Positions 34,741 to 43,673 of a stretch of DNA of 64,000 nt are shown in pieces (the first letter of the stretch is position 1; each line of letters begins with the position of its first letter). Location of the stretch: the NCBI GenBank assembly GCA_016703785.1, contig JADJBM010000032.1:186001-250000 (forward strand). The letters are read 5' to 3'. Source of the DNA: Betaproteobacteria bacterium. Its GTDB lineage: Bacteria > Pseudomonadota > Gammaproteobacteria > Burkholderiales > Rhodocyclaceae. A program made the position numbers and the translations under genes. Under the pieces are notes generated by a model, which had not been told where the DNA came from, searched no databases, and saw only the letters and a list, made by a program, of their open reading frames with translations.

Positions 34741-35420
34741 GCTCTTTCGCCAAAGATTGCCGTGCCAACCCGCACGATGGTCGCCCCCTCGAGGATGGCC
34801 GCCTCCAGGTCCAGCGACATGCCCATGGACAGCGTATCCAGTGCCAATCCCTCCTTGTTGAGGGCATCGCGCAATTCTCGCAGCATGGCAAAGCGGCGCC
34901 GCGCCAAGGCCATGTCTTCGGTCGGCTCAGGAATTGCCATGAGGCCGCGCAACTGCAGATTCGGCAGCGTCGCGACAGCGCGTGCAAGTTCCGCCGTGCT
35001 GTCGGGGCTGACCCCGCTCTTGCTGGCTTCGCCACTGACGTTCACCTGGATGCAGACTTGCAACGGAGGTTGCGTCGTGCCGCGCGCTTCGGACAGGCGT
35101 TGGGCGATTTTCAAGCGCTCGATGCCATGCACCCAGGTGAAGTGCTCGGCCACCGGGCGTGTCTTGTTGCTCTGCAAGGGGCCGATGAAATGCCATTCCA
35201 GACCAAGCCCTTCCAGCGCGGCGATTTTCGCCAGTCCTTCCTGAACGTAGTTTTCCCCGAATGCGGACTGTCCGGCCTCGGCGGCCTCGCGTACCCGCTC
35301 CGTCGCGAAGGTCTTGCTGACGGCCAGCAGGCCGATGTCGTCCGGAATCCTTCCCGCCATTTTTGCCGCTGCGGCAATGCGCGCTCTTACAGCTTGCAAG
35401 TTGGTGGAAATTGTTGTCAT
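34737..35420 (-). CDS. yggS: PLP homeostasis protein YggS/PLPBP
   Basis: 227-residue alanine-racemase-fold protein that binds pyridoxal phosphate and maintains B6 and amino-acid balance; no catalytic activity is known. PLP Lys in LLAVSKTFATE (about 36), FGENYVQEG, WHFIGPLQSNK, VQVNVSGEASKSGV and the phosphate-site SMGMSLDLEAAI and RVGTAIFG near the C-terminus. ATG 35420 (MTTISTNLQ) is chosen; upstream in-frame codons would cross the divergent pilT promoter region. Confidence 0.95.
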   Translation of the reverse strand: MTTISTNLQAVRARIAAAAKMAGRIPDDIGLLAVSKTFATERVREAAEAGQSAFGENYVQEGLAKIAALEGLGLEWHFIGPLQSNKTRPVAEHFTWVHGIERLKIAQRLSEARGTTQPPLQVCIQVNVSGEASKSGVSPDSTAELARAVATLPNLQLRGLMAIPEPTEDMALARRRFAMLRELRDALNKEGLALDTLSMGMSLDLEAAILEGATIVRVGTAIFGERA

Positions 35421-35497
35421 AATGCCCTGAAAAATCGGGGCAAGTATAGCATCGCGCCACTGCCTCTTTTCCAATTTTGGCGCCACGGAAACGTACA

Positions 35498-36541
35498 ATG
35501 GACATTACCGAACTGCTCGCTTTCTCCGTCAAGAACAAGGCGTCCGACTTGCATCTGTCGGCCGGGTTGCCGCCCATGATCCGTGTGCATGGCGACGTGC
35601 GACGCATCAACTTGCCGCCGATGGAGCACAAGGACGTACACAGCATGGTGTACGACATCATGAACGACGGCCAGCGCAAGCACTACGAGGAGAATCTCGA
35701 GTGCGACTTTTCTTTCGCCATTCCCAATCTTGCGCGCTTTCGCGTCAACGCCTTCGTCCAGCATCGCGGCGCCGGCGCCGTGTTCCGCACCATTCCCTCG
35801 AAGGTGCTGTCGCTGGAGGAACTCAACTGCCCGAAGATTTTCAAGGAGATCTCCGAGTATCCGCGCGGCGTCGTGCTGGTGACCGGGCCGACCGGCTCGG
35901 GCAAGTCGACCACCCTGGCGGCGATGGTCAACTACATCAACGAGAACGAGCACGGGCATATCCTTACCGTAGAGGATCCGATCGAATTCGTCCATGAATC
36001 GAAGAAATGCCTGATCAACCAGCGCGAGGTGGGCCCGCATACGTTGTCCTTCAACAACGCCCTGCGCAGCGCCCTGCGTGAAGATCCGGACGTCATTCTC
36101 GTGGGTGAGATGCGCGACCTGGAGACCATCCGTCTGGCGCTGACCGCGGCGGAAACCGGCCACTTGGTGTTCGGTACCCTGCACACCAGTTCCGCGGCCA
36201 AGACCATCGACCGCGTCATTGACGTCTTCCCCGCGGCGGAAAAGGAAATGGTGCGCGCCATGCTGTCCGAATCACTGCGCGCCGTCATTTCGCAGACGCT
36301 GCTGAAGACCAAGGACGGTCAGGGCCGCGTGGCGGCGCATGAAATCATGATCGGCACGCCGGCCATCCGCAACCTGATCCGCGAAGCCAAGATCGCCCAG
36401 ATGTACTCGGCCATCCAGACTGGCCAGGCGCTGGGCATGCAGACCTTGGACCAGAACCTGGCCGATCTCGTCCGTCGCAATATCGTTTCGGCAGCGGAAG
36501 CCCGCACCAAGGCGGCGAACAAGGATAACTTTGCAGGTTAA
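35498..36541 (+). CDS. pilT: Type IV pilus retraction ATPase PilT
   Basis: 347-residue hexameric secretion ATPase that depolymerises pili to power twitching. N-terminal PAS-like domain (NKASDLHLSAGLPPMIRVHGDV), Walker A GPTGSGKSTT (about 133-142), Asp box TVEDPIEF, Walker B VILVGEMRDLET, His box GTLHTSSAAKTIDR and the C-terminal AIRNLIRE retraction motif. ATG 35498. Faces yggS across 77 bases and heads pilT-pilU, as in Pseudomonas. Confidence 0.97.
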   Translation: MDITELLAFSVKNKASDLHLSAGLPPMIRVHGDVRRINLPPMEHKDVHSMVYDIMNDGQRKHYEENLECDFSFAIPNLARFRVNAFVQHRGAGAVFRTIPSKVLSLEELNCPKIFKEISEYPRGVVLVTGPTGSGKSTTLAAMVNYINENEHGHILTVEDPIEFVHESKKCLINQREVGPHTLSFNNALRSALREDPDVILVGEMRDLETIRLALTAAETGHLVFGTLHTSSAAKTIDRVIDVFPAAEKEMVRAMLSESLRAVISQTLLKTKDGQGRVAAHEIMIGTPAIRNLIREAKIAQMYSAIQTGQALGMQTLDQNLADLVRRNIVSAAEARTKAANKDNFAG

Positions 36542-36556
36542 ACCGGCCAGCTGACA

Positions 36557-36576
36557 GGTCGGCTTTCAGGCCGACC
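36557..36576 (+). other. Stem-loop between pilT and pilU
   Basis: Seven-base-pair perfect stem GGTCGGC/GCCGACC (36557-36563, 36570-36576) with a 6-base loop in the 82-base gap between the two genes. A smaller TCGGGCT-ga-AGCCTGA hairpin follows. No U-tract, so it may modulate mRNA stability or relative pilU expression rather than end transcription. Confidence 0.5.
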
Positions 36577-36623
36577 GCGGCAAACGCGTCGGGCTGAAGC
36601 CTGACCCTAGACAGAGGTGCGAG

Positions 36624-37760
36624 ATGGAAAGAGACCAGGCACTCAAATTCATGTACGACCTGCTGCGCCTCATGGCGCAGAAGAAGGGATCCGACCTGTT
36701 CATTACTGCCAACTTTCCGCCCGCCATCAAGGTGGACGGCAAGATCACGCCTCAGTCCAACCAGAGCCTGACGCCTCAGCACACAGCCGAACTGGCGCGC
36801 GCCATCATGAACGACAGGCAGGCGGCTGAGTTCGAGGCCACCAAGGAGTGCAATTTCGCCATCAGCCCCGCCGGCATCGGCCGGTTTCGCGTGAATGCCT
36901 TCGTGCAGCAGGCGCGCATCGGGGTGGTACTGCGCACCATCGCAACGACGATACCGACTTTCGAGAGTCTGCAGCTGCCGACGGTCCTCAAGGATATTTC
37001 CATGACCAAGCGCGGTCTGGTGATCTTGGTCGGCGGCACCGGCACGGGCAAGTCGACCTCGCTGGCCGCGATGGTGGACTACCGTAACGAGAACAGCTAC
37101 GGCCACATCATTACTGTCGAGGATCCGATCGAGTACGTGCACGAGCACAAGAAGTGCATCATTACGCAGCGCGAGGTCGGCATCGACACCGACACCTGGG
37201 AGGCGGCGCTGAAGAACACCCTGCGTCAGGCGCCGGACGTCATCCTGATGGGCGAGATCCGCGACCGCGAGACGATGGACCACGCCATCGCCTTCGCCGA
37301 GACAGGCCACCTGTGCATGGCCACCCTGCATGCCAACAGTACCAACCAGGCACTCGACCGCATCATCAACTTCTTCCCGGAAGAACGCCGCCAGCAGCTG
37401 CTGATGGATCTCTCGCTCAACGTGCGCGCCTTCGTCTCGCAGCGACTAATCCCGATGAAGGACGGCAAGGGGCGCGCGGCGGCGTTCGAGGTCATGCTCA
37501 ACTCGCCGCTGATCTCCGACCTCATCTTCAAGGGCGAAGTGCATGAGATCAAGGAAATCATGAAGAAGTCGCGCGAGCTCGGTATGCAGACCTTCGACCA
37601 GTCTCTCTTCGACCTCTACGAGGCCGGCAAGGTCAGCTACGAGGATGCGCTGCGCAATGCCGACTCGGTAAACGACCTGCGCCTGACCATCAAACTGCAT
37701 GGCAAGGAGTCGAAAGACCGCGACTTGGCTGCCGGCATCCAGCATCTGGATATTGTTTGA
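36624..37760 (+). CDS. pilU: PilT-dependent retraction ATPase PilU
   Basis: 378-residue PilT paralogue that boosts retraction force. N-terminal domain with KKGSDLFITANFPPAIKVDG, Walker A GGTGTGKSTS (about 136-145), TVEDPIEY, VILMGEIRDRETM, ATLHANSTNQALDR, and the PilU-typical extended C-terminus (YEDALRNADSVNDLRL). ATG 36624 follows GAGGTGCGAG. About 40% shared blocks with the neighbouring pilT by eye. Confidence 0.96.
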   Translation: MERDQALKFMYDLLRLMAQKKGSDLFITANFPPAIKVDGKITPQSNQSLTPQHTAELARAIMNDRQAAEFEATKECNFAISPAGIGRFRVNAFVQQARIGVVLRTIATTIPTFESLQLPTVLKDISMTKRGLVILVGGTGTGKSTSLAAMVDYRNENSYGHIITVEDPIEYVHEHKKCIITQREVGIDTDTWEAALKNTLRQAPDVILMGEIRDRETMDHAIAFAETGHLCMATLHANSTNQALDRIINFFPEERRQQLLMDLSLNVRAFVSQRLIPMKDGKGRAAAFEVMLNSPLISDLIFKGEVHEIKEIMKKSRELGMQTFDQSLFDLYEAGKVSYEDALRNADSVNDLRLTIKLHGKESKDRDLAAGIQHLDIV

Positions 37761-37817
37761 CCCATCCCCCCGCTCCTTCCCTTGTCCCCGAGGCGAGGCT
37801 TCGCGCGGAACGGCTGT

Positions 37818-38963
37818 TCAGCACTTGCCGCGCATCTGACCGCTGACCATCCTGTATTCCAGCAGGCGGCACTCCAGCGCGCCGTTGAAAAGCGGGGTGC
37901 GCCTTGAGGCCTTCAGCCCGATCAGCCTGGGCAGCTGCGGATCGGCGGAGATGAAGTAGCAGCGCCAGCCGGCGAAGCGCCGCTTCAGGGCATCGCCCAG
38001 CTTCGGATAGAACGCCGCAAGCTGCTCCGTTTCCTCCAGCCGCACGCCATAGGGCGGGTTGGTGACCAGAATCCCTTCCGGCGCAGGCGGGCTGCGCAAG
38101 AGCAGATCGGCACGCTCCAGCTTCACGCTGTCATGCATGCCTGCCGCCGCCAGGTTTTGCCGCGCCCGCTCGAGCTGGTCCTGGCTGATGTCGCTGCCGA
38201 AGATGGGCTGCGCCGTTGCAGCCAGCTTGCGCGCTTCCGCTTCGGTCAGGATCTTTTGCCAGAGCGCCGCATCGAAGTTGGCCAGGCGAAAAAATCCGAA
38301 CTTGCGCGCCAGCCCCGGTGCGATGTCGTGCGCCATCAAGGCTGCTTCGAGCAGAAAGGTGCCCGAGCCGCACATGGGGTCGAGCAGCGGCGTGCCGGGT
38401 TGCCAGCCAGCCAGGCGCAAAATGCCGGCGGCGAGGTTTTCCTTCAGGGGCGCCTCGACCGAGGCGTACTTGAAGCCGCGCTTGTAGAGCGGCTCGCCCG
38501 AGGTGTCGAGATAGAGCGTGGCCTCGCGGTCGTTGAGAAAGGCGTGGATGCGCACGTTCGGTTCCGCAGTGTCCACGCTGGGCCGTTCCCCCGTTTCCGC
38601 GCGGAAGCGGTCGCATACCGCATCCTTGATGCGCAGGGTGATGAAGTCCAGGCTCTTCAGCGGGCAGCGGATGGCCGTCATGTAGACGCGCAGCGTGCGG
38701 CGCACGGAGAAGCGGTCGTGCCAGGGCACGTCATGGGCCAGGCGGTAGATGTCCTCTTCGCGACGATACGGCCCCTGCGCGACGCGCCACAGAATGCGCG
38801 TGGCGAGGCGGCTCCACAGATTGGCGCGATAGCAGGTTTCCCAGTCGCCGCTGAAAGCGACCCCGCCGGCGACGGTTTCGGTTTGCCGTGCGCCAACAGC
38901 AGTCAGTTCGTCGACTAGCTGGACTTCCAGTCCGCGCGGACAAGTGGCGAAGTAGTGCTGCAT
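37818..38963 (-). CDS. THUMP-domain rRNA methyltransferase, RlmL-type
   Basis: 381-residue class I methyltransferase. N-terminal THUMP/ferredoxin-like RNA-binding region (about 1-160, including FATCPRGLEVQLVDEL), then the UPF0020 methyltransferase domain with LLDPMCGSGTFLLEAALMA (motif I, about 190-208) and catalytic NPPYGVRL (about 300). It matches the N-terminal half of E. coli RlmKL, which makes m2G2445 in 23S rRNA; the RlmK half is absent, common outside gammaproteobacteria. ATG 38963 overlaps the hemJ stop (TGATG). Confidence 0.88.
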   Translation of the reverse strand: MQHYFATCPRGLEVQLVDELTAVGARQTETVAGGVAFSGDWETCYRANLWSRLATRILWRVAQGPYRREEDIYRLAHDVPWHDRFSVRRTLRVYMTAIRCPLKSLDFITLRIKDAVCDRFRAETGERPSVDTAEPNVRIHAFLNDREATLYLDTSGEPLYKRGFKYASVEAPLKENLAAGILRLAGWQPGTPLLDPMCGSGTFLLEAALMAHDIAPGLARKFGFFRLANFDAALWQKILTEAEARKLAATAQPIFGSDISQDQLERARQNLAAAGMHDSVKLERADLLLRSPPAPEGILVTNPPYGVRLEETEQLAAFYPKLGDALKRRFAGWRCYFISADPQLPRLIGLKASRRTPLFNGALECRLLEYRMVSGQMRGKC

Positions 38964-39376
38964 CAAAACGGCTTGAACAGCGCCAGCCACACGGCAGCAA
39001 AGAGGATCAGCACCGGGAACTCATTGAACCAGCGGAACCAGACATGGGATTTCGTGTTGCGGTCCTGCGCAAAATCCTTGAGCAGCTTGCCGCACCACAA
39101 GTGATAGATGCCCAGAACGCAAACCAGCAGCAGCTTCGCGTGAACCCAGTAGCCCCAGGGCCCGAAGCCCAGCCAGAGCCAGATGCCGAAGAGCACGGTG
39201 AAAACCGCGCCCGGGGCCATGATGCCGTAATAGAGCTTGCGCTCCATGATCTTGAAGCGTTCCCGGCTGGCCGCGTCTTCGCTCATGGCGTGATAGACGA
39301 ACAGCCGCGGCAGATAGAACAGGCCGGCGAACCAGGTCACCATGAAGACGATGTGCAGCCATTTCACCCACAGCAT
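38963..39376 (-). CDS. hemJ: HemJ-type protoporphyrinogen IX oxidase (CopD/UPF0093 family)
   Basis: 137-residue inner-membrane haem enzyme oxidising protoporphyrinogen IX. Four membrane helices; conserved His in VKWLHIVFMVTWFAGLFYLPRLFVYH, and YWVHAKLLLV with the conserved Lys. GKLLKDFAQDRNTKSHVWFRWFNEFP precedes the last helix. ATG 39376 begins two bases from a double-hairpin repeat, so its leader is this repeat. Translationally coupled to the RlmL-type gene. Confidence 0.9.
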   Translation of the reverse strand: MLWVKWLHIVFMVTWFAGLFYLPRLFVYHAMSEDAASRERFKIMERKLYYGIMAPGAVFTVLFGIWLWLGFGPWGYWVHAKLLLVCVLGIYHLWCGKLLKDFAQDRNTKSHVWFRWFNEFPVLILFAAVWLALFKPF

Positions 39377-39377
39377 G

Positions 39378-39449
39378 TCAGTACCGCCCGGCCGTCCGAA
39401 GGTACTGACGCGCCCCCTCGGGGGGCAGCGAACGCAGTGAGCGTGGGGG
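39378..39449. repeat. Double-hairpin intercistronic repeat, copy 1
   Basis: TCAGTACC (39378-39385) pairs with GGTACTGA (39401-39408) around gcccggccgtccgaa. A second hairpin CGCCCCCTCGGGGGGC and CGAACGCAGTGAGCG complete the unit. It starts one base upstream of the hemJ ATG and ends 8 bases from the stop codon of the upstream gene, filling the space between the two cistrons. A second copy with different stem bases is at 47405. Confidence 0.85.
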
Positions 39450-39457
39450 TTGTTTCA

Positions 39458-40336
39458 TCATGCAGCCTCCTTTTGCATGGCAGCGAGTGTCGCGGCAACA
39501 TCGGGGTGAGTCAAGCGCACGGCCAGCTCGCGCTTGATGCGGCGGTTGGTCAGGCGCCGCGACTCCCCCATGAAGGACAGCATGGCGGGAGAAAGGGCTT
39601 GTTCGACCTCGGCGCGCGGCAGGCGGGGCGCCCGCGGCAGGCCGAGCCGGTCGGCCAGTAGATCGAAGTATTCGCCCATTTTCAGCGCCGACTCATCCGA
39701 AGCATTGTAGATCCTGCCAGGACGACCGCGCGCTAGCGCGGTCCGTGCAATGAGGGCCAGGTCGTCGGCATGGATGTGGTTGGTGTGGATGTCCTCTTCC
39801 CTGCGCAGCAGCGGCAGGCCGCGCTCGAGCCGGGTCAGCGGCAGGCGGTTGCCGGCATAGATGCCGGGCGCCCGCAGGATAGAGACGGCGACGCGACGGC
39901 TGCGCCCGAAACGGCGCAATCGCGCTTCCGCGTCGGCCCGCCGCCGCGCCCGCGCCGTCTGCGGGCGGACCGGATGCTCTTCCGAAACCCATGCGCCATC
40001 GCAATTCCCATAGACGCCGCTGGTACTGATATAGACGAGGCGGCGTGGTAGAATTTTTCCACCCGAGAGCGCTGCGATCAACGCGCGCGTGCGCTTGTCC
40101 TGCAGTCCGGTTTCCTGCGGCGGTGCAAAATGCAGAACCACATTGCCGATGCCGGCCAGGCGTTTCAGTGTATGCGGCTTGTCCAGGTCGGCGCGCAGCG
40201 GCGTGACGCCCATCGCGCGCAGCTCGCCAAGGTTCGCAGAGGAGCGCACCGCGGCATAGACGCGATAATGCCCGACCAGCCAGGGGAGCGCACGCCGGGC
40301 GATGTCGCCGCAGCCTATGATGAGCAATCGTTGCAC
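39458..40336 (-). CDS. NAD(P)-binding epimerase/dehydratase-like protein (YeeZ-type)
   Basis: 292-residue extended SDR-like protein. The nucleotide loop LLIIGCGDIARRALPWL is G-x-G-x-x-A like. LVYISTSGVYGNCDGAWVSEEHPV holds the Ser/Tyr part of the SDR active site (TSGVYG), though the usual Y-x-x-x-K is not obvious. SILRAPGIYAGNRLPL and THNHIHADDLALIARTAL follow. Substrate unknown. GTG start at 40336. Minus strand, upstream of hemJ across the repeat; divergent from the ferredoxin-reductase gene with only 32 bases between. Confidence 0.82.
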   Translation of the reverse strand: MQRLLIIGCGDIARRALPWLVGHYRVYAAVRSSANLGELRAMGVTPLRADLDKPHTLKRLAGIGNVVLHFAPPQETGLQDKRTRALIAALSGGKILPRRLVYISTSGVYGNCDGAWVSEEHPVRPQTARARRRADAEARLRRFGRSRRVAVSILRAPGIYAGNRLPLTRLERGLPLLRREEDIHTNHIHADDLALIARTALARGRPGRIYNASDESALKMGEYFDLLADRLGLPRAPRLPRAEVEQALSPAMLSFMGESRRLTNRRIKRELAVRLTHPDVAATLAAMQKEAA

Positions 40337-40368
40337 CCGCGCATTTTAACAGCCAGCCTACGGATTCC

Positions 40369-41424
40369 ATGCACCCTAAACCCAGAGGCGGGCACTCGCC
40401 CCATCGCATCACGATCGAGTCCAGCGGGCACCAGTTCGACGTCGAACCCGGCAACACGATTTTGCGCGCCGCATTGGATGCGAATATCAACCTGCCCTAC
40501 GGCTGCCGCAACGGCGCCTGCGGAGCCTGCAAGGGGCGGATCGTATCCGGCCAGGTCGACCGCGGCGACTACGCGGCAGGCGCGCTGAGCGACGCGGAAG
40601 TCGCCAGGGGCTACGCCCTGTTCTGCTGCGCGCGGCCGTTGTCCGATCTCACCATTGCGTGCCGCGAGGTGGACACGGTGCGCGACATCCAGGTCAGGAC
40701 GTTGCCCTGCCGGGTGCAGAAAATGGCCCTTCTCGCGCCCGACGTGATGCAACTGCAGCTCAAGCTGCCCGCCAGCGAGCGCCTGCAGTTCCTTGCCGGA
40801 CAGTACATCGACATCCTGCTGCGGGACGGCCGCCGCCGCAGCTTTTCCATCGCCAATGCGCCGCAGGACGACGAATGCCTCGAACTGCATGTCCGCCGGG
40901 TGCCGGACGGGCATTTCACGCGACACGTCTTCGAAACCATGCAGGAACGCGACATCCTGCGCATCGACGGGCCGCATGGCAGTTTCTTCCTGCGCGAGGA
41001 CAGCGCCAAGCCGGTCATCCTGCTGGCCGGCGGCACCGGCTTTGCCCCGATCAAGTCACTGGTCGAGCATGCCTGCCATCAGGGTACGACGCGGCCGATG
41101 GTCCTCTACTGGGGCGCGCGCGATCGCGCCGGACTCTACATGCACGCCCTGGCGGAAAGCTGGGCCGCCGGGCACACCGCCTTCCGCTATGTGCCCGTAC
41201 TGTCCGAGGCGCAGCCCGCCGATGACTGGCGGGGTCGCAGCGGCTGGGTACACCAGGCAGTCATCGATGATTTCCCGGACCTTTCAGGCCATCAGGCCTA
41301 TGCGTGCGGAGCGCCGGCCATGATCGACGCGGCACGGCACGACTTCGTGACGCGTAGCGGCCTCAAGGAAGAGGACTTTTTTGCCGATGCATTCACTTTC
41401 GCAGTGGAATCCGTGAAGACCTAG
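40369..41424 (+). CDS. 2Fe-2S ferredoxin / FAD-NAD(P)H reductase fusion
   Basis: 351-residue electron-transfer flavoprotein. N-terminal plant-type ferredoxin with cluster ligands in CRNGACGACK (about 46-55) and ALFCCARPL (last Cys about 85). The FAD domain has RRSFSIANAP (about 156-165); the NAD(P) domain has LLAGGTGFAPIKSLVEH and a C-terminal YACGAPAMIDAA. Similar to CDP-6-deoxy-glucoseen reductase-type and phenol or toluene monooxygenase reductases; the electron acceptor is unknown. The ATG at 40369 makes residues 2-9 read straight through a dispersed 26-base repeat, so the true start may be another codon; no closer alternative is convincing. Confidence 0.88.
   Translation: MHPKPRGGHSPHRITIESSGHQFDVEPGNTILRAALDANINLPYGCRNGACGACKGRIVSGQVDRGDYAAGALSDAEVARGYALFCCARPLSDLTIACREVDTVRDIQVRTLPCRVQKMALLAPDVMQLQLKLPASERLQFLAGQYIDILLRDGRRRSFSIANAPQDDECLELHVRRVPDGHFTRHVFETMQERDILRIDGPHGSFFLREDSAKPVILLAGGTGFAPIKSLVEHACHQGTTRPMVLYWGARDRAGLYMHALAESWAAGHTAFRYVPVLSEAQPADDWRGRSGWVHQAVIDDFPDLSGHQAYACGAPAMIDAARHDFVTRSGLKEEDFFADAFTFAVESVKT
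40371..40396. repeat. 26-bp dispersed repeat, copy A
   Basis: GCACCCTAAACCCAG followed by AGGCGGGCACT. Matches copy C (59034) at 23 of 26 bases. It overlaps the first codons of the ferredoxin-reductase gene. Confidence 0.75.
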
Positions 41425-41436
41425 ACCCCTAAGCCC

Positions 41437-42582
41437 ATGAGCCAGCCCATCCTCATCAGCCGCGAGCCGGTGCTCAATCGCAGCCGTGCGATCACCGCCA
41501 CCCGCCTTGCCATCCGGGCTCCGGCCGGACCGGCAGCCTGTGCGCAATTCGCAGCCGAATTGAACCGGCTGGCGGAAGCGTGGCCGCAGGCGCGCACCGT
41601 GTTTGTCGGCCTGGGCGGCGTGGCGCCGGATAAGGGCCTGCTCGACTGGCAGGTGCCGCAGAATGCCATGATCGAAATCCCCGCCGCTGCCTTGAACAAC
41701 CCGGCAACCCTCGAAATGGTGCAACAGTTGCAGGCGGCTGGCGTGTCGATGTGCCTGGATGGCTATAGTGCCGGCATGGCGCTGCCGGCCGACGCAGATT
41801 TCCGCTTCTTGTTGGCCAATGCCACGGCGAATACGGCTGGTGCGCCGGGACTGCTGATTGCCAAGGGCCTGGTGGACAACGCCCAGTTCGATGCCTGCAT
41901 CCAGAAGGGTTTCGGCGGCGCGGCCGGCTGGTACTTCCTGAAGGGCGTGACGCCCGCGAAGAAGCTCAATCCCGGCCAGGCACAGACCATCCGCCTGCTC
42001 AACCTGGTGCGCGCCAACGCCGACGTCAAGGAGATCGAGGCGGCGCTGAAGCAGGACGTGGCGCTGTCGGTCAAGCTGCTGCGTTACATCAATTCCGCCG
42101 GCTTCGGCCTGGCCGTGGAGATCCAGTCCTTCCGCCACGCCGTGACCATGCTCGGCTATGAAAAGCTGAACAAGTGGCTTTCCCTGCTGCTGGTGACTTC
42201 GAGCAAGGATGCCGCGGCACCGGCCCTGATGCAGGCGGCCATCGCCCGCGGCCGCTTCATGGAACTGACGGCCAAGGATTACGTGGACAAGAACGAGTTG
42301 GACAACCTGTTCATCACCGGCGCCTTCTCGCTGCTCGACATCCTCCTTGGCGTGCTCATGGAAACTGCGCTGGCCGACATGCACCTGCCTGACACCATCA
42401 ACGATGCACTGGTTTCCGGCAGCGGGCCGTATGCGCCTTTTCTGGCCCTGGCCCGGGCGGGCGAGCAGAATGACTACGACCGTTTTTCCGCCCAGGCTGC
42501 CGAATTGCAGCTGGATGCGGCAACGATCAACCACGCCCAACTCGAGGCGCTATCCTTCGCCGACAGCCTGCAGGCGGGCTAG
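41437..42582 (+). CDS. HDOD-domain signalling protein (YuxH-like)
   Basis: 381-residue cytosolic protein. The N-terminal half resembles a degenerate EAL domain (ISREPVLNRSRAITATRLAIR, with no EVL or DDFG catalytic residues), and the C-terminal HDOD domain begins about residue 190 (LVRANADVKEIEAALKQDVALSVKLLRYINSAGFG, HAVTMLGYEKLNKWLSLLLV). YuxH-type proteins are linked to c-di-GMP and stress signalling without known enzymatic activity. ATG 41437, 12 bases after the reductase stop. Its stop codon is shared with repeat copy B. Confidence 0.85.
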   Translation: MSQPILISREPVLNRSRAITATRLAIRAPAGPAACAQFAAELNRLAEAWPQARTVFVGLGGVAPDKGLLDWQVPQNAMIEIPAAALNNPATLEMVQQLQAAGVSMCLDGYSAGMALPADADFRFLLANATANTAGAPGLLIAKGLVDNAQFDACIQKGFGGAAGWYFLKGVTPAKKLNPGQAQTIRLLNLVRANADVKEIEAALKQDVALSVKLLRYINSAGFGLAVEIQSFRHAVTMLGYEKLNKWLSLLLVTSSKDAAAPALMQAAIARGRFMELTAKDYVDKNELDNLFITGAFSLLDILLGVLMETALADMHLPDTINDALVSGSGPYAPFLALARAGEQNDYDRFSAQAAELQLDAATINHAQLEALSFADSLQAG

Positions 42583-42607
42583 CACCCCAGAAACAGAAGC
42601 GGGCACT
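42582..42607. repeat. 26-bp dispersed repeat, copy B
   Basis: GCACCCCAGAAACAG followed by AAGCGGGCACT. It fills exactly the 23-base gap between the convergent HDOD and nnrS stop codons, overlapping one to two bases of each. Matches copy C at 22 of 26 positions. Confidence 0.75.
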
Positions 42608-43664
42608 AGCTTTTCAGCTTGCCGCGGATCACGGCGGCAATCGTATTCAGGATGAAGGCCAGCAGTGCCAGTGCGTTGAGTGCACCGCCGGCGCTGCGCC
42701 AGTCGTACAACGCGGCGGCGTCGCCGGCGAGGCGGATGATCAGTGAAAAATGCAGCAGCGCCAGCGGCGCGTAGAACAGCGGATGGTAGGGCACCGCCAC
42801 GCGCAGCACGGCGGGGAAAATGATGGGCGCGTGGCCGAAGACCATGGAGAAAACGAAGCCCAGCATCAGCGCGTGCAGGGCGGCGTCGTAAGCAAGGCTA
42901 CCCGGCAGTAGTCCTGCTGCGAGCATGATTCCGCCAGACAGCGCCAGCCAGGCATAGCCCGAGAGCAGGCAGACGGCGATGAAGCGCGTCAGCCCCTTGT
43001 CCTTGACCGTGCGCCGCGCGATGTCCTGACGCAGCAGCCATAGCGCCAGGGCCAGCAGAGCCGCGCCGAAAACCTGCGCGTGAAATGCCATGCCGAAAGT
43101 CAGCCCCGCCAGCACGGCGATGAAGACGCGCTGCGCCATCGGCGAGGGTGGCAGGAAGCGCGACAGCTCCAGGCGTTCGCCAGCGATGGTGAGTACGAGG
43201 AAGCCGGCCCACCATGGCACCACGGCGAACACCGACGCACCGCCCAGCCAGAGCAGATTGCCGACCAGCCAGCTGAACGCTCCTGCGGCCAGCGTGAATG
43301 TGAACAGTGCGCGCTGGCGCTGAAACACCGTGAGCGAGGCGAGGGTCAGTATGGCGCTGCCCGCCGCGAGCAATGCCTGGCCGGCCATCGCGGGTGCGCC
43401 GAGGATCAGCAGGAATCCGCCCGCGCCGGACGCGAGCGGCCCGAGGTAGGCCCAGCGACGTGCCAGCGCCACGGCACGCTCGAGGCTGATCACCGTGCCG
43501 AAGAAGCCGCTGACCATGAGCGGGCCATGGAGGGCGGCCAGTTCCGTTTCCGGTAGCGGCACCGCCCAACCCAGCCGCAACAGGCCGGCGCCCACGCCGA
43601 TGAAGAGGCTGGCGAAACCCAGCACCAGCAGCGGAATGCGGAAGGGAGGGCGGACGTCTGCCAC
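42606..43664 (-). CDS. nnrS: NnrS-family haem-copper membrane protein
   Basis: 352-residue integral membrane protein with about twelve hydrophobic helices. NnrS proteins belong to NO-response regulons and protect against nitric-oxide stress, probably limiting dinitrosyl-iron formation. Conserved features are HGPLMVSGFFGTVISLERAVALAR and HALMLGFVFSMVFGHAPIIFPAVL, with likely haem or copper His ligands in both blocks and in GMAFHAQVF. GTG start at 43664, 9 bases from the DUF2249 stop. Last gene of the NsrR-controlled DUF59-DUF2249-nnrS operon. Confidence 0.9.
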   Translation of the reverse strand: MADVRPPFRIPLLVLGFASLFIGVGAGLLRLGWAVPLPETELAALHGPLMVSGFFGTVISLERAVALARRWAYLGPLASGAGGFLLILGAPAMAGQALLAAGSAILTLASLTVFQRQRALFTFTLAAGAFSWLVGNLLWLGGASVFAVVPWWAGFLVLTIAGERLELSRFLPPSPMAQRVFIAVLAGLTFGMAFHAQVFGAALLALALWLLRQDIARRTVKDKGLTRFIAVCLLSGYAWLALSGGIMLAAGLLPGSLAYDAALHALMLGFVFSMVFGHAPIIFPAVLRVAVPYHPLFYAPLALLHFSLIIRLAGDAAALYDWRSAGGALNALALLAFILNTIAAVIRGKLKS

Positions 43665-43673
43665 GCGACGGTC

